Assembly (NCBI GenBank): GCA_963575745.1
Contig: CAUYUJ010005592.1
Coordinates: 85,001 to 149,000, forward strand
Direction of reading: 5' to 3'
Source: Prorocentrum cordatum
Lineage: Eukaryota > Sar > Dinophyceae > Prorocentrales > Prorocentraceae
Length of the DNA stretch: 64,000 nt
In this document: one piece after another, positions 30,566 through 40,585 of the stretch
Numbering within the stretch: position 1 is the stretch's first letter
Layout: each line of letters starts with the position of its first letter
The notes under the pieces: model-generated
Seen by the model: the letters and a program-made list of their open reading frames with translations, nothing else
Database searches by the model: none
What the model was told of the DNA's origin: nothing
Position numbers and translations under genes: made by a program

Positions 30566-31436
30566 CCGAGGGCGAGGCCCGTCCCGGAGAGCCCCGTACA
30601 CGCCTGGTCGGAGGAGGCCGGCAGAGGCACGAGGTGGGGAGGCGGACCAGGCAGCGGGGGCCCGGGCCCTCCCGGCGAGGAGGGCAGGACACAGCAAGAG
30701 AACATCGCTTCTTGGAGCAGGGTGGCACCCAGAAAGGTAGACTGGGACTCGGGCATCCAAAAAGACGTACAGAGGCCAGTCCACGAGAAACCTTCCACAA
30801 GAACCCAACCCTGAGACCCCAGGACGTTCATTGATTCTGGACGTGGGAACGTCGCGCTCTCCATCGCAGAACCGTCGAAACCCAAGAAGCCCAGGGCACC
30901 CTGGAGGCAAGCATGCTGTTTCTTGGCGTGGGTCTTCACTGTACTGTCAACGACCGACGGGAATCGTCCTCCCTCCTCTCCGACTCGGCGCCGCTACTTC
31001 CCGCGCCGCCACTTCCCTAATTAGAAGAATACCCGTGTTTTTGTCGGACGTTTGCGAGTGGGCACTTTGCGAGTAGTGAAACGCGCTCGGCGAGTTGAGG
31101 AGGACGTGGTGAAGCAGGCGGCCCCCACCTCGGGAGGGGCGCGCCGAGGCGGGCCTCAGCCCCCCCCCCCCCCCCCCGGGGAGCTGGGGTCCCACGCTCG
31201 GGCCCCGCCCACGCGCGCACCTCGGACATGAACAGGTTCGCCCCTCCCCTCTCCCCTCGGGCACGGACAGCTTCGCCTCTCCCCTCAGGCGCGTTGCGTC
31301 CAGCACCTTCGTGTTCGTCATCCTTCCTTCTCTCATTACCTCTTGGCTCTGCTCCCCCTCCCGCCGGCGCCGCCGGCGGGAGGGGTCGAGAGCGCTAGGA
31401 GCAGGAGCAGAACCGTCCGCAGCCACGAGCCGCGAG
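30566..31436. repeat. No gene; includes a dispersed repeat also found at 38735
   Basis: GTCGGACGTTTGCGAGTGGG to ACGCGCTCGGCGAGTTG (31041-31096) is a close direct match to 38735-38790. A C homopolymer occurs at about 31159-31176. No gene was recognised. Confidence 0.5.
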
Positions 31437-31755
31437 GAGGAGGAGGATAGAGGAGAAGGAGGAGGATGGGGGGCATGAGACAACAAACACAGGAGTGGGG
31501 GCAGAAGAAGGAGGAGGATGAAGGAGGACAAAGGAGGAGGAAGAGGAGGAGGAGGAGGATAGAGGAGGAGGATAAAGGTGGTGGTGGTGGTGGTGGTGGA
31601 AATCAGCTCATGGTCTGGACTGCATCTCATAATGATTGCATGCTGACCGCCGTGCGCCATACAGGAGGACGTCCAAGAGGAGGAGGAGGAGGAGGAGGAG
31701 GAGGAGGAACAGCAGGAGGAGGAGTAGGAGGAGGAGGAATTTTTTTTCCTCTGCA
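31437..31755 (+). repeat. (GGA)n with (GGT)n microsatellite
   Basis: GGA triplets at 31437-31575 and 31672-31740 with a short GGT run at 31577-31600. It ends in T8 next to the LINE-B 3' end. Confidence 0.9.
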
Positions 31756-31785
31756 ATCCCAGAGGGCAGGACCGATGCTAATCAC

Positions 31786-34700
31786 TTAGCGGCCGCGACT
31801 GCGGTTTCGAGAAAACTCTCGAGGGGTTGCTGCTGCCTCCGCAGCAGCCTCCCGAGCCTGAATACGTGCCACGAGAGCGCGCACGCCAGGGGTCTGAGGC
31901 AGGGACTCCATCCCACGCAGAGGCTGGCGAACGTCAGGCGGTGGCGGCAGAGCTGCAGCATACTGCATGTAGGCCGCTCCGCGGCGACTGGACACGCTGA
32001 GCCGAGACCCCTCCTCCCTATAATGAGGGTGCTGGCCTTCAAAGATACGACGGAGGGTCGCGGGGGCCCCTGCCAGCTTGCGCAGTGGACAGTCGCGGCC
32101 GAGAAGGTAACACCTCTTGGCCGTGTAGGCCCCGCACGTCGTACAGAAAAACATAGTGGCCTCGACATCGTTCTTGGTAACACGCGTATGAGCAAGAGTG
32201 TGGCCTTTGCTGAAATCAAGGACCCCCCTCCAGGTCTTGCTGGGCCCAGGGCAGCCGATCATTGGTCTGGTGGACGGGTCTTTCCAAAATGACAGGCATC
32301 TCAAACAACGAGCTCGTCCTTGCTCAAGGGGTTCCCACGCGTGCCAGCCCCCTGATGTGAGGAAGCGTGCGCGGGGCCCCGCAGGGGAGCGTTCAAACCG
32401 TTCAACCTCGAAAACACACAAAACTTTGGCCAGCACTCTGGCCGCGAATTTCAACCTGACTAAATTCGACTCGATAATGTCCGAATTCATGTTCGAGGGG
32501 CGGGGGTGGAGAGAGAGGGCATGTTTGGCGAGCGAGTCAGCGAGACTGTTGCCAACGGCTATCCTCTTGTCCACGGGCGAGAGCGACTCGATAACCTCTT
32601 GCGATCGATGCGCTGGTGTGTGCTGCACGACGATCTCATGATCACGTTTTTCATCTAGCACTGCCCCTCGTCGCATGCCTGCATAACGGTGCTTGGCCGA
32701 CGTCTGGTGCGTCGGGCTGGTGAGGCAGAGCTTGACCACAGTCATGCAGTCACTGATGCGAGTACCCGAGCACTCTACATAGATGGGCAGGCAGGCCATG
32801 GCTTGGTGCTCGGCCGCCTGCGGCGTCTGGGGAAGAACGTCCCACACTGTTCCTTTAGCGTAGGCCAAAATGGATTCACCTGGGCCCAAAAACACCCACG
32901 CATAAGAGGCGCGGCTAAGTTCGCGCACCGGGTGACGGAGACAGGATCCGTCCATACACACTTCGCACCCTCGCAAGTCGATAGATCCCCACTCAATTTC
33001 GGCCCCGTCGGCCGAGTAGAGGGCGGGGGCAGGATGGTTGGACGGAGGAGGGTGGAGGGTTTCGGGATGTTCGGGTTCAAGCTCGTCCCATAAAAACCGA
33101 TCTTCGCTTTCCAGGGCCTCCTGAAAAAGTTCAAGCTGTTCTCCCACAGCTTCGGCTCGGGCAGCCCGTGCAGTCTCGTGCTGACACAGCCAGCCGCGGT
33201 GTCTGATGCTGTCGACCTCATCGCACAAAGGGCATCTACCGTCGCTCTGGTATCCTGCAGCGCGGGCTCGCGCGCGGGTCCAGACTCCACTACAAAAAAC
33301 TGAGCTGGCGAGGTATTTTTCCCGATCAGTCAAAACCTTGGACTTGGGCCCCAGGAGTTCTTGCAAGGGGTCAAGGGTCACGCGCGGACCAGGAAAATTC
33401 ACGAGATCCGAAGCCAGCTTCCGTTCAAAACTGCGCTGAGTGGCCAACCGAAGTAAATGACTCACCATGCTGGGCGAGTTGAAGCCGAGGTGAACTTCAC
33501 GACCGTAGTCGTCCTCCCAAGTGAGAGCAGACGTGGCACACCAGCCCACACGGAAAAGGCACAGATGCATTCTCTGGATGGGCCCCCTCGAACTCTTCCA
33601 ACACACGCCTTGATCGAAAGGCACTCGGCACCACATCTGACAAACTTCCTTAACCGTGTAATAGGAAGTCGAGGGAGAAGTGATGGCCGTCCAGACGATC
33701 GAAGCCCAATGGACCGCGGGGGCCACGCTAGCACGATCAACGGGGTCCCCATGCAAGGCAAGTTTGGCCGTGAGGGAACAACCACGGTGAAAAGGGGGTT
33801 TGTAGGAGAGGAGGACACGCCTGGCCTGGGACAGTTCCCAGTCACTCAAACCAACGACGGCCGATCCGAAAGTGGCAGCAGGGGTAACGCCAGCGACATA
33901 AATCTTCCCGATTCGGCCCTTCTGCCGAGGAAGTCTGCTCCTCATGTTCTGCAACTTCTTATGACGCTTGAACATAGAATCGAACCGAGATCGGCGTTTC
34001 CAGAGGGCATTGCGAGCGGACCTCACCTGACCAGGAGCAAAATCAGTGCCAAGAGACACGGTACTGTTCGTAACAAGGCCAGCCTTCTGGCCGAGCAAAG
34101 TGCCAAGCTTTTTGGCCAAAGAAAGAGAGCTCCCGAACGTGGTTAATTTATCCGCCTGGAGGCCGACCTCCAAACTGTCGCGGAAGATAACATTCATGTG
34201 CGCACAAGCCTGGACCATACGTCTGAGAGCCTCCTGTTCCGTATCCGCCTGCGTCGTCAGGGCATCATCATCGACATAGGAGGAGAGAGGGACAAGGGGG
34301 TTGGTCATCGTGTAGTCGTCGAAGGCCTCGAGGCTGTACACACGGACAAACAGGTCGTTAAATCCGTCGCCCGCGGGTAAGCCCGACGTAGCGAAGTAGG
34401 GGATCGTGCCATACATGCTGCCGAGCCTAACGATTCGGGGTCCTCGCCAGAAGTTGAAGGTGGTTTTAACAATGACTTCCTGGAACCCGAACTTAAGCGC
34501 ACGATCCCTGAGCAAAACCAAATCGAAACTCTCATAGTATTTGGTGCCGTCCCAAATCACCCCGAGAGACATTTGGCCCGTCTGAGCCGCCACTTCGCTG
34601 GCCGCCGCCTGATGCCACACAGCATCCTCAGGGCTGCGGCCAGGGCCGAAGGCCCAAAAACGTCGGGGAAAACGATCGTTAAAGTCGGCGAGCCAAGGCC

Positions 34701-36531
34701 TGCGGAGGCGTTCCCAGACACGCACGGGCCCAGCGCATAACAGGATGGGGCGGAGCCCTCCCTTTGGGTTTCTCCAACAAAGGGAACAGTAACGAGAACA
34801 GCTGTTTGGGGAACAGCCCCAACGACTCGATAGCCTGGACGAGGGCGCCGAAGGTGTCGAGGGCCGCATCCGAGACCAAAGAGAGCCGACGCGGGTGCAG
34901 CCCGTCGAGCCACTGGGAGGTGAGCGCCGAGAAGCTGGCGCTGGCGCTGCGGATATCTCCTGCAGTCGGGCGCGGAAGATGATTCCTATTGGGAACCCAC
35001 ACGTTAGACGGCGCAGTGCTGGCATGCCAATAACTAGCCAAAGCCTCGCTCTCGGCCTCAAGCAGGTCCCGAGGGTTGGCCGAAAAAATGCCAGGGTGCG
35101 TTTCGATCGTGGTAGGGGTCCAACGACGTTTCAGTTTGGTAAGGCGGTGCATGGCCCGAGCCCCTCCCCTTAAGGCTTTCTCCTGCCATTCATCCCACGA
35201 GTCCTGCCCCCCCTTCTTGACGGCCGTGACAGCATCATCGTAGTCGTCCCCCCAAGACTGGAGGAACTCGTCAAGGTCGGTCAGCCACGTGGCTGAAGAG
35301 GCGGACCCGCGGCGCATGAGCTCACGAGACTGTGCAATCGTGCTGCCCAAGCGCGCGCTGAGTCCCTCTCCAGGGCATGGCTGGGCAACAACAAGCTGCA
35401 TCTGCTGATTCACGTCCTGACACGACTGATCGAGCTTCGTAGGGTCCTGACCAATCCCTTGATCCGCCTCCTGGAAACGACGACAGGCCCCGAGGGTTTC
35501 ACGAAGCTGCTGGGCCAACCACTCCCAACCAACATAAACCAGGTTCGTAGCGTTACCTTTGGGACGAGAAAAGATGGGGATCCAACGCGCCTTCAACCTA
35601 GAACCTTTGTGGCCCTTGCTGGTAACTGGGACACCCGTAAATGACTCGAGCTCGAGCTCGAGGGCGTTGGAGAAGTACACCCACGCTTGGCTCAAAAGTT
35701 CCCAAGCCTCGCCGACGGGAGCCGAGATAGCCGCATCGGCCGCACATTCGGCGATGTCGCGAGCCATACTCCAATTCTGCGGGCAAGGGGACGGTCCCAC
35801 AGGCAGCTCGCAAGGAAGTCGTTGGTGCGACCTGTAAGTTAACTGGTACAACGAAACAGCACGATCACGAAGTTGCAACTGAACTGGCCTGTGGGGCCGC
35901 CCCGCCCAGGTCACATCAGCCTTCACACCCTCGACCGCCCTCGAGAAACTATTGGGGGCCAGGAAGAAATCTAAGGTAGTGATGGAGGAGGGGCTGACGC
36001 ACGCGTGTTCCTTAGGCACGAACAAGACCGCCTCGAGGAGGCGGGGGAGGCCAGCAGACTCGATGAGACTGGGAGCCAGATTCCAGTCTCCGCCCGCCAA
36101 AAAGAGGTGCTCGTGCTGCAAAGCCTGTCCGATTTTCTTGAGTAACCTCAGGTTGAGCTCACAAAGCCCCGTACCAGATTTCAAGTAAACCGACATCACA
36201 ACAAGGGGGGCCAGGACGGGATATCAACGATAGCTTTCAGGATCCGACCGTGCTCGACGATGCCAGAGCCATCCGAGGGCCACCTGAGGCCCAGGTGTTG
36301 TCGAACCAAGACGGCCGCCCCCCATTGAGGTTTCCCAGACAATCCTGGAACAGCAGGAGCAGCGAGCATGCGCCAGCCCAGCTTACCTACTGCGTCGCAC
36401 TTGTCACCTTCATCGTCGAGGGTGAAACCGATCTCCTGTGCCAACAAAATAAGAGCAGAAGAGGTAGTCAACCGTTCTCGCAGCGTGGGCCAAGAGTTTC
36501 CGTTGTACGTCTCGAAGAGCTCACTGCCCAT
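31786..36531 (-). CDS. LINE-B ORF2: endonuclease-RT-RNase H polyprotein (frameshifted)
   Basis: About 1,580 codons from ATG 36531-36529 to the stop at 31786. APE-type endonuclease: LAQEIGF (Glu), FLAGGDWNLAP (GDxN), TLDFFLAP, and RPHRPVQL where SDH is usual. Reverse transcriptase: AFGPGRSPEDAVWHQ, IWDGTKYYESFDL (motif A), SGLPAGDGFND (motif B), SSYVDDDALT (motif C, 34280-34262). Zinc region CPLCDEVDSIRHRGWLCQH (about 33234-33178). RNase H with Asp (MDGS, 32959), Glu (AEHQAM, 32815), Asp (DCMTVV, 32752) and Asp (GNSLADSLAK, 32554). A C-terminal Cys/His region (CLRC...CTTCGAY) follows. A missing base in a C run (36205-36210) and an extra G at 34760-34762 break the frame. The rest, over 3 kb, is open. 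The first 95 or so codons of the longest uninterrupted frame (from 35061) are out of phase. Confidence 0.85.
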
Positions 36532-36634
36532 CGTGCCCAGAGAGGAGTCCAAAGGAGGAGGAGGGGGGGGCACTGGGAGGCCAAACCTAGATAGAGGCAG
36601 GCCGCAGCACAGGGGCATTACTTCACTGCTACTG

Positions 36635-37736
36635 CTAGGAGCGCCGCTGGCGCTTGGCCAGGATCTCCTGCAACTTGATGCCCCACTCCCGCTTCTCGAA
36701 ACGCTGGGCGCTGAAGAAGAGCTCCTGCACGTCGGGGTCGTCCTCATCGATTGGCACGGGCTCATCAGCTGCGTCTGCCCAAACACTGTTGACGGGCGAT
36801 CGAACTGGCGTTGGTGTTGATGCTTCTGGTTGCTGAGCCTGAGGCATGTCAGTATCACCAGCAACATCAAATGGAGAGGGAGCCGCCGTGGTCGTCGCTG
36901 CCGATGCCGCTCTGACCTGCTGCTCCGCAAGGAACTGCTTGTACTTCTGAAACACATCTGACTGGAGCATGGCCGAAACCGCATCCTTGTCAGCACCTGG
37001 TTGGACTTCTTCGAGATTGAGCGGAACATGCCCCAGGTGACCAGGAAGATTGAGCACCAGCTGGCGGCTGAGCTCCTTAATCTCCTTATCACATACAGTT
37101 TGTTGTGCTCGGATTGGATCAAGCTTCTCTTGAGCCTGCTGCAAGATCTGAAGCTGTGTAGTCTCATCCTGTCCGAGCTGCTTGCGCTTCGCAACCATAC
37201 GTGCCAGCTTGTGGCCCGTGTTGGTGTGCTGGGTGAGCGCTGGCTTGCATTCCGAAAAGGGCCTTTCTGGCCTCCTGAAGCTGCGTCTCCAAAGAGGTTT
37301 TAGCCGAGCCGCCGCCGTCGCTGAGCTTGCCCACAGCCTTGATGGCGGTCTCGAGGCCCCTGATACTGTCACGAATATGTTTCTCTTTGGCATCCTCCTT
37401 GGATTCATCACCAGCGCCTCCAGCTGGGGCTGCTGTGGATGTCGTAGAGGACGCCAGCTTGTCGTACTTCTTCTGAAGAGCGTCAAGCTGTCTCTGTAAC
37501 TTATCGTTGTTGCCGCCTCCGCCAGCAGGGTTACGACGCCCAGCAGGAGGAGCACGTCCATTACCGTTGCCATCATTCTTCTTCGCATACTGCTTCGCGG
37601 CTGCCACGACCTTCTGGGGGGCCGTCTTGCCGCACCTGCACTGGATCCGCGATGCCCAGTTGGTGTTGAGGCCACAGCCCCCGCAGGCCCAGAAAGGTTG
37701 CTTCGGGCCTGGGAGCACTGGCCCCTCATTGCTCAT
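36635..37736 (-). CDS. LINE-B ORF1: zinc finger and coiled coil (frameshifted)
   Basis: Starts at ATG 37736 with MSNEGPVLPGPKQPFWACGG. The RanBP2-like finger W-x-C-x2-C-G-x-N-x-NW-x2-R has its second Cys pair compressed to C-R-C instead of C-x2-C. A coiled coil follows (KLQRQLDALQKKYDKLASST and IRDSIRGLETAIKAVGKL). One extra base near 37255-37264 shifts the frame, after which the coding sense continues: LTQHTNTGHKLARMVAKRKQ, LQQAQEKLDPIRAQQ, VFQKYKQFLAEQQVRAAS, ending RRS at 36635. LINE ORF1 proteins bind RNA in the ribonucleoprotein. ORF2 begins about 100 bp downstream. Confidence 0.75.
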
Positions 37737-37867
37737 CTGCCCCCCGAGGGGCGCGTAGACTGCTCCAGCAGGAGCTCACAGTGAAGAAAGAAAGGCTCGC
37801 AGCAGCACGTGGCCGCTCTGAAGAGGCATGCTGCTGCAAGCTCAGGAAGGACACCTGAGCCAGAACG
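37737..37867 (-). mobile_element. LINE-B 5' leader (putative)
   Basis: Short segment between the ORF1 start and the GGA array. It probably contains the 5' untranslated region, but the exact 5' terminus is not defined because no second copy is available. Confidence 0.35.
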
Positions 37868-38030
37868 GCTAGGAGGAGGAGGAGGAGGAGGAGGAGGAGG
37901 CTAGAAGAGGAGGAAGAACAGGAGGAGGAGGCTAGAGAGGGAGGCAAGAGAAGGAGGAAAAAGAGGAGGAGGAGCAGGAGGAGGAGGAGGAAGAGGCGGA
38001 GCAGGAAGAGGTAGGGACAGGAGGATCTCG
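37868..38030 (+). repeat. (GGA)n microsatellite
   Basis: GGA triplets with GCT and GAA interruptions on the 5' side of LINE-B. Confidence 0.9.
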
Positions 38031-38228
38031 GCTCTACGCCGTCACTGCAGCCTGTGCTGCCCCGAGCTCCTGCTGCAGCTGCCCGCCAGCCTCCCCCGGC
38101 GCTGGCCGGGCACCGGCGGGGGCGGCCTCGCCTCCTGCGGTGAAGGAGGGGAGGGGGAACCCGACGATGCCCCTGTTTCCCCCCCCCCTCGGTGGAAACC
38201 CGTGGGGGCCTCCCATGCCATCTTGCCG
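38031..38228. other. No gene recognised
   Basis: GC-rich sequence with no recognisable frame. Confidence 0.4.
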
Positions 38229-38315
38229 CCTCTTGCGAGTCGACGCTGATAAACGCTCATAAACCGACGCTGATCGACGCTAAATCGACGCTGAGCGACT
38301 CTAAATCGGCGCTTT
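38229..38315 (+). repeat. Short CGACGCT repeats
   Basis: CGACGCTGAT, CGACGCTAAAT and CGACGCTGAG words recur at 10-16 bp intervals. Confidence 0.6.
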
Positions 38316-38635
38316 CTCATCGACTACCAGACGTTGGCGCACGCCAGTGCGCTCTGAAGGCGGAGTTACGAGGACAGACCAGGGTCCCCCCCCCCCGCGG
38401 ATGCCTCTCGCTGAGGTCGGCTCCGCCGCCCTCGGAACTCCCCATCAGGCCCGAGACAAAAGGCTTCCGGACCCTAGGAAATCGCGGCCGTGGGAAACCA
38501 CGGCCAGAACCCTGGGGCCCCACATCCTTCTGCGGCATCTTCTCTCGGGCCCGAAATGAGAAAAGACTGGGGGCTGCCCAGCCATTGAAGAGAGAGAGAG
38601 AGAGGTTGGCCAAGCCTGCCTCTATGCTGCAGTGG
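38316..38635. other. No gene recognised
   Basis: No domain or repeat recognised apart from a (GA)7 run near 38590. Confidence 0.4.
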
Positions 38636-38639
38636 TAGA

Positions 38640-38786
38640 CGAGCGCGTTCCACTACTTTCAAAGTAACTGCTCGCAAATGGCCTGGATCCGCCACAGGGG
38701 ATCTACAATAAGTCTGATCGAAGCAAACTTCTGTTAGTCGGACGTTTACGAGTAGGCACCTTGGGAGTAGTGGAACGCGCTCGGTA
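38640..38786. repeat. Inverted repeat with 17-bp perfect ends
   Basis: GAGCGCGTTCCACTACT (38640-38656) is the exact reverse complement of AGTAGTGGAACGCGCTC (about 38769-38785). Weaker pairing extends inward for about 25 bp (CTGCTCGCAAATG with TACGAGTAG). The right arm also matches 31041-31096, where no left arm was found. Confidence 0.65.
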
Positions 38787-38990
38787 AATGGGGCTCAAAG
38801 GGTAGCGCCAGGCCAATGCCGGGAACGCTGGGCGAGATTGCCACGGTAGAGCTCCACGTCGGTCCCGGTCGATCCGCGCGGGCCCCGGGGCCATACAAGA
38901 AGGCGCGTGGGAAAATTGTCGGGGCGCCCTCACAGGCAGGTCACCCGGCGCACCGATGCCATGCACAGATACACCCAAAGCGCAGAATGT
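38787..38990. other. No gene recognised
   Basis: Short intervening sequence between two inverted-repeat structures. Confidence 0.4.
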
Positions 38991-38993
38991 CAG

Positions 38994-39140
38994 GTCGGGC
39001 ATGTCCCCCTACGGGCGGATTTTGGAGAAAGATTAACAAAGTTGAGCAATGTTCAACAGTAGTCAAAACTAGTAGACAAATTGGCCCCAGACTGAATTTT
39101 CTACTGTTCCTGAATTTTCTTGTAGAGGGACATGCTCGAC
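38994..39140. mobile_element. MITE-like element, copy 1
   Basis: Left end GTCGGGCATGTCCCCCTAC (38994-39012) and right end GTAGAGGGACATGCTCGAC (39122-39140) are inverted repeats with two mismatches, enclosing an AT-rich interior of about 110 bp. The right flank is TTAA. A second copy with the same ends is at 61493-61648. It is too small to encode a protein. Confidence 0.7.
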
Positions 39141-39400
39141 TTAAGCATAATGAGTTGGCGCGGTAAGGATGCAGGGCCTTGGAAGGCCATGCTGACGTTT
39201 TCAGAACGGGACTGGCCAGCGAAGGTCTCCAAGGATGAGCCGAAGGGGCAAGAATACACGGGAGACGTTGGAGCATTGCTCATCCATGCTATGCGCTTCG
39301 ACTGCCTTTCAATACGAGGCCCCCTCAAGTCCCGACACCTTCCCCAAGGCATTGGTTTCATCTAAAGCCGCCGGGGCCCGGCGAGGGCCTCCAGAGGTCG
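39141..39400. other. No gene recognised
   Basis: Open frames on both strands are short and have no known motif. Confidence 0.4.
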
Positions 39401-39401
39401 A

Positions 39402-39560
39402 AATCAACAACAACAACAACAATCATTGTAAGACTATTCGCTCTTATCTGCTTGAGTGTCCGTAAACGCGTACTGTTCAAACCCTCGATACCCGCCCTCT
39501 ACGTCTTCGATCGTACCCTTCTTGGGGGGTACGTCTTTCTTCCCTGCAGGCCAGGCCCCG
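39402..39560 (+). repeat. Modular array, first module (CAA tract and hairpin core)
   Basis: A CAA tract at 39402-39423, then GACTATTCGCTCTTATCTGC, then the core CTCGATACCCGCCCT and TCTTCGATCGTACCC, with a GTACCC/GGGGTAC hairpin (about 39512-39531). The same order recurs down to 47.5 kb. Confidence 0.7.
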
Positions 39561-39654
39561 GCAAGCGGCGGGGCGGCCGCGGACCGTCGGCCTGGCCAGC
39601 GGCAGCGCAGATCGGCGGCAACCCGACCCCAAGAGGGACGGACAGGGGACCGAC

Positions 39655-39655
39655 C

Positions 39656-39701
<46 letters not shown>

Positions 39702-39705
39702 GCGA
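39655..39705 (+). repeat. (GAC)n microsatellite
   Basis: Short, nearly pure ACG/GAC run. Confidence 0.95.
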
Positions 39706-39774
39706 AAGCGAGAGCGAGAGAGCGAACGACAGCAGAGCCATGAAGGGGAACGAAGTAGGCCACGAAGCGAACGA

Positions 39775-40585
39775 GCGGGGGCCACGAAGGGCAGATAATG
39801 CGGGGCCACGAAGGGCAGCGAGGGGGCCACGAAGGGCTGCAACGGGGCCACGAAGGGCAGCGAGGGGGCCACGAAGGGCTTCAACGGGGCCACGACAGGC
39901 ATGCACATGGGGCCACGACAGGCGCGAACGAGCGGGGGCCACGAAGGGCATGCGTATATTGGGCCGCGGAGAGCAAGGACGGGGCCACTGAGGGCAGCAA
40001 CGAGGCCACGAAGGGCGACAGCGGGGCCACGACGGGCATGCATATGGGGCCACGAGGGGCGCGAACGAGCGGGGGCCACGAAGGGCATACATTTCTGGGG
40101 CCACGAATGGCAGAGAGGGGGCCACGAAAGGCTGCAACGGGGCCACGAAGGGCAGCGAGGGGGCCACGAAGGACTGCAACGGGGCCACGAAGGGCAGCGA
40201 GGGGGCCACGAAGGACTGCAACGGGGCCACGAAGGGCAGCGAGGGGGCTACAAAGGGCTGCAAGAGGGCCACGAAGGGCAGCGAGGGGGCCACGAAGGGC
40301 TGCAACGGGGCCACGAAGGGCAGCGAGGGGGCCACGAAGGGCTGCAACAGGGCCACGAAGGGCAGCGAGGGGGCTACGAAGGGCTGCAACAGGGCCAAGA
40401 AAGAAAGCGAAGGGGGCCACGAAGGGCTGCAACGGGACCACGAAGGGCAGCAAGGGGGCCACGAAGGGCTGCAACAGGCCACGAAGGGCAGCGAGGGGGC
40501 CACGAAGGGCTGCAACGGGTCCACGAAGGGCAGCGAGGTGGTCACGAAGGGCTGCAAAGGGGCCACGAAGGGCAGCGAGATCCCG
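39775..40585 (+). repeat. 21-bp minisatellite, about 38 copies
   Basis: Units alternate between GGGCCACGAAGGGCAGCGAGG and GGGCCACGAAGGGCTGCAACG, so the higher-order period is 42 bp. Because 21 is a multiple of 3, every frame stays open and yields 7-residue protein repeats on both strands. These should not be taken as genes without expression evidence. Confidence 0.95.

Noticed and set aside
34775-35061. N-terminal 95 codons of the long frame ending at 31786
   Set aside because: They are in the wrong phase. The genuine protein in this stretch is read in the frame ending at 34679, which carries the RT fingers and joins at 34760-34762.
31437-38030. GGA tracts around LINE-B as proof of targeted insertion
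   Set aside because: Kept only as a hypothesis. GGA/TCC tracts are so common in this window that two flanking tracts could be coincidence.
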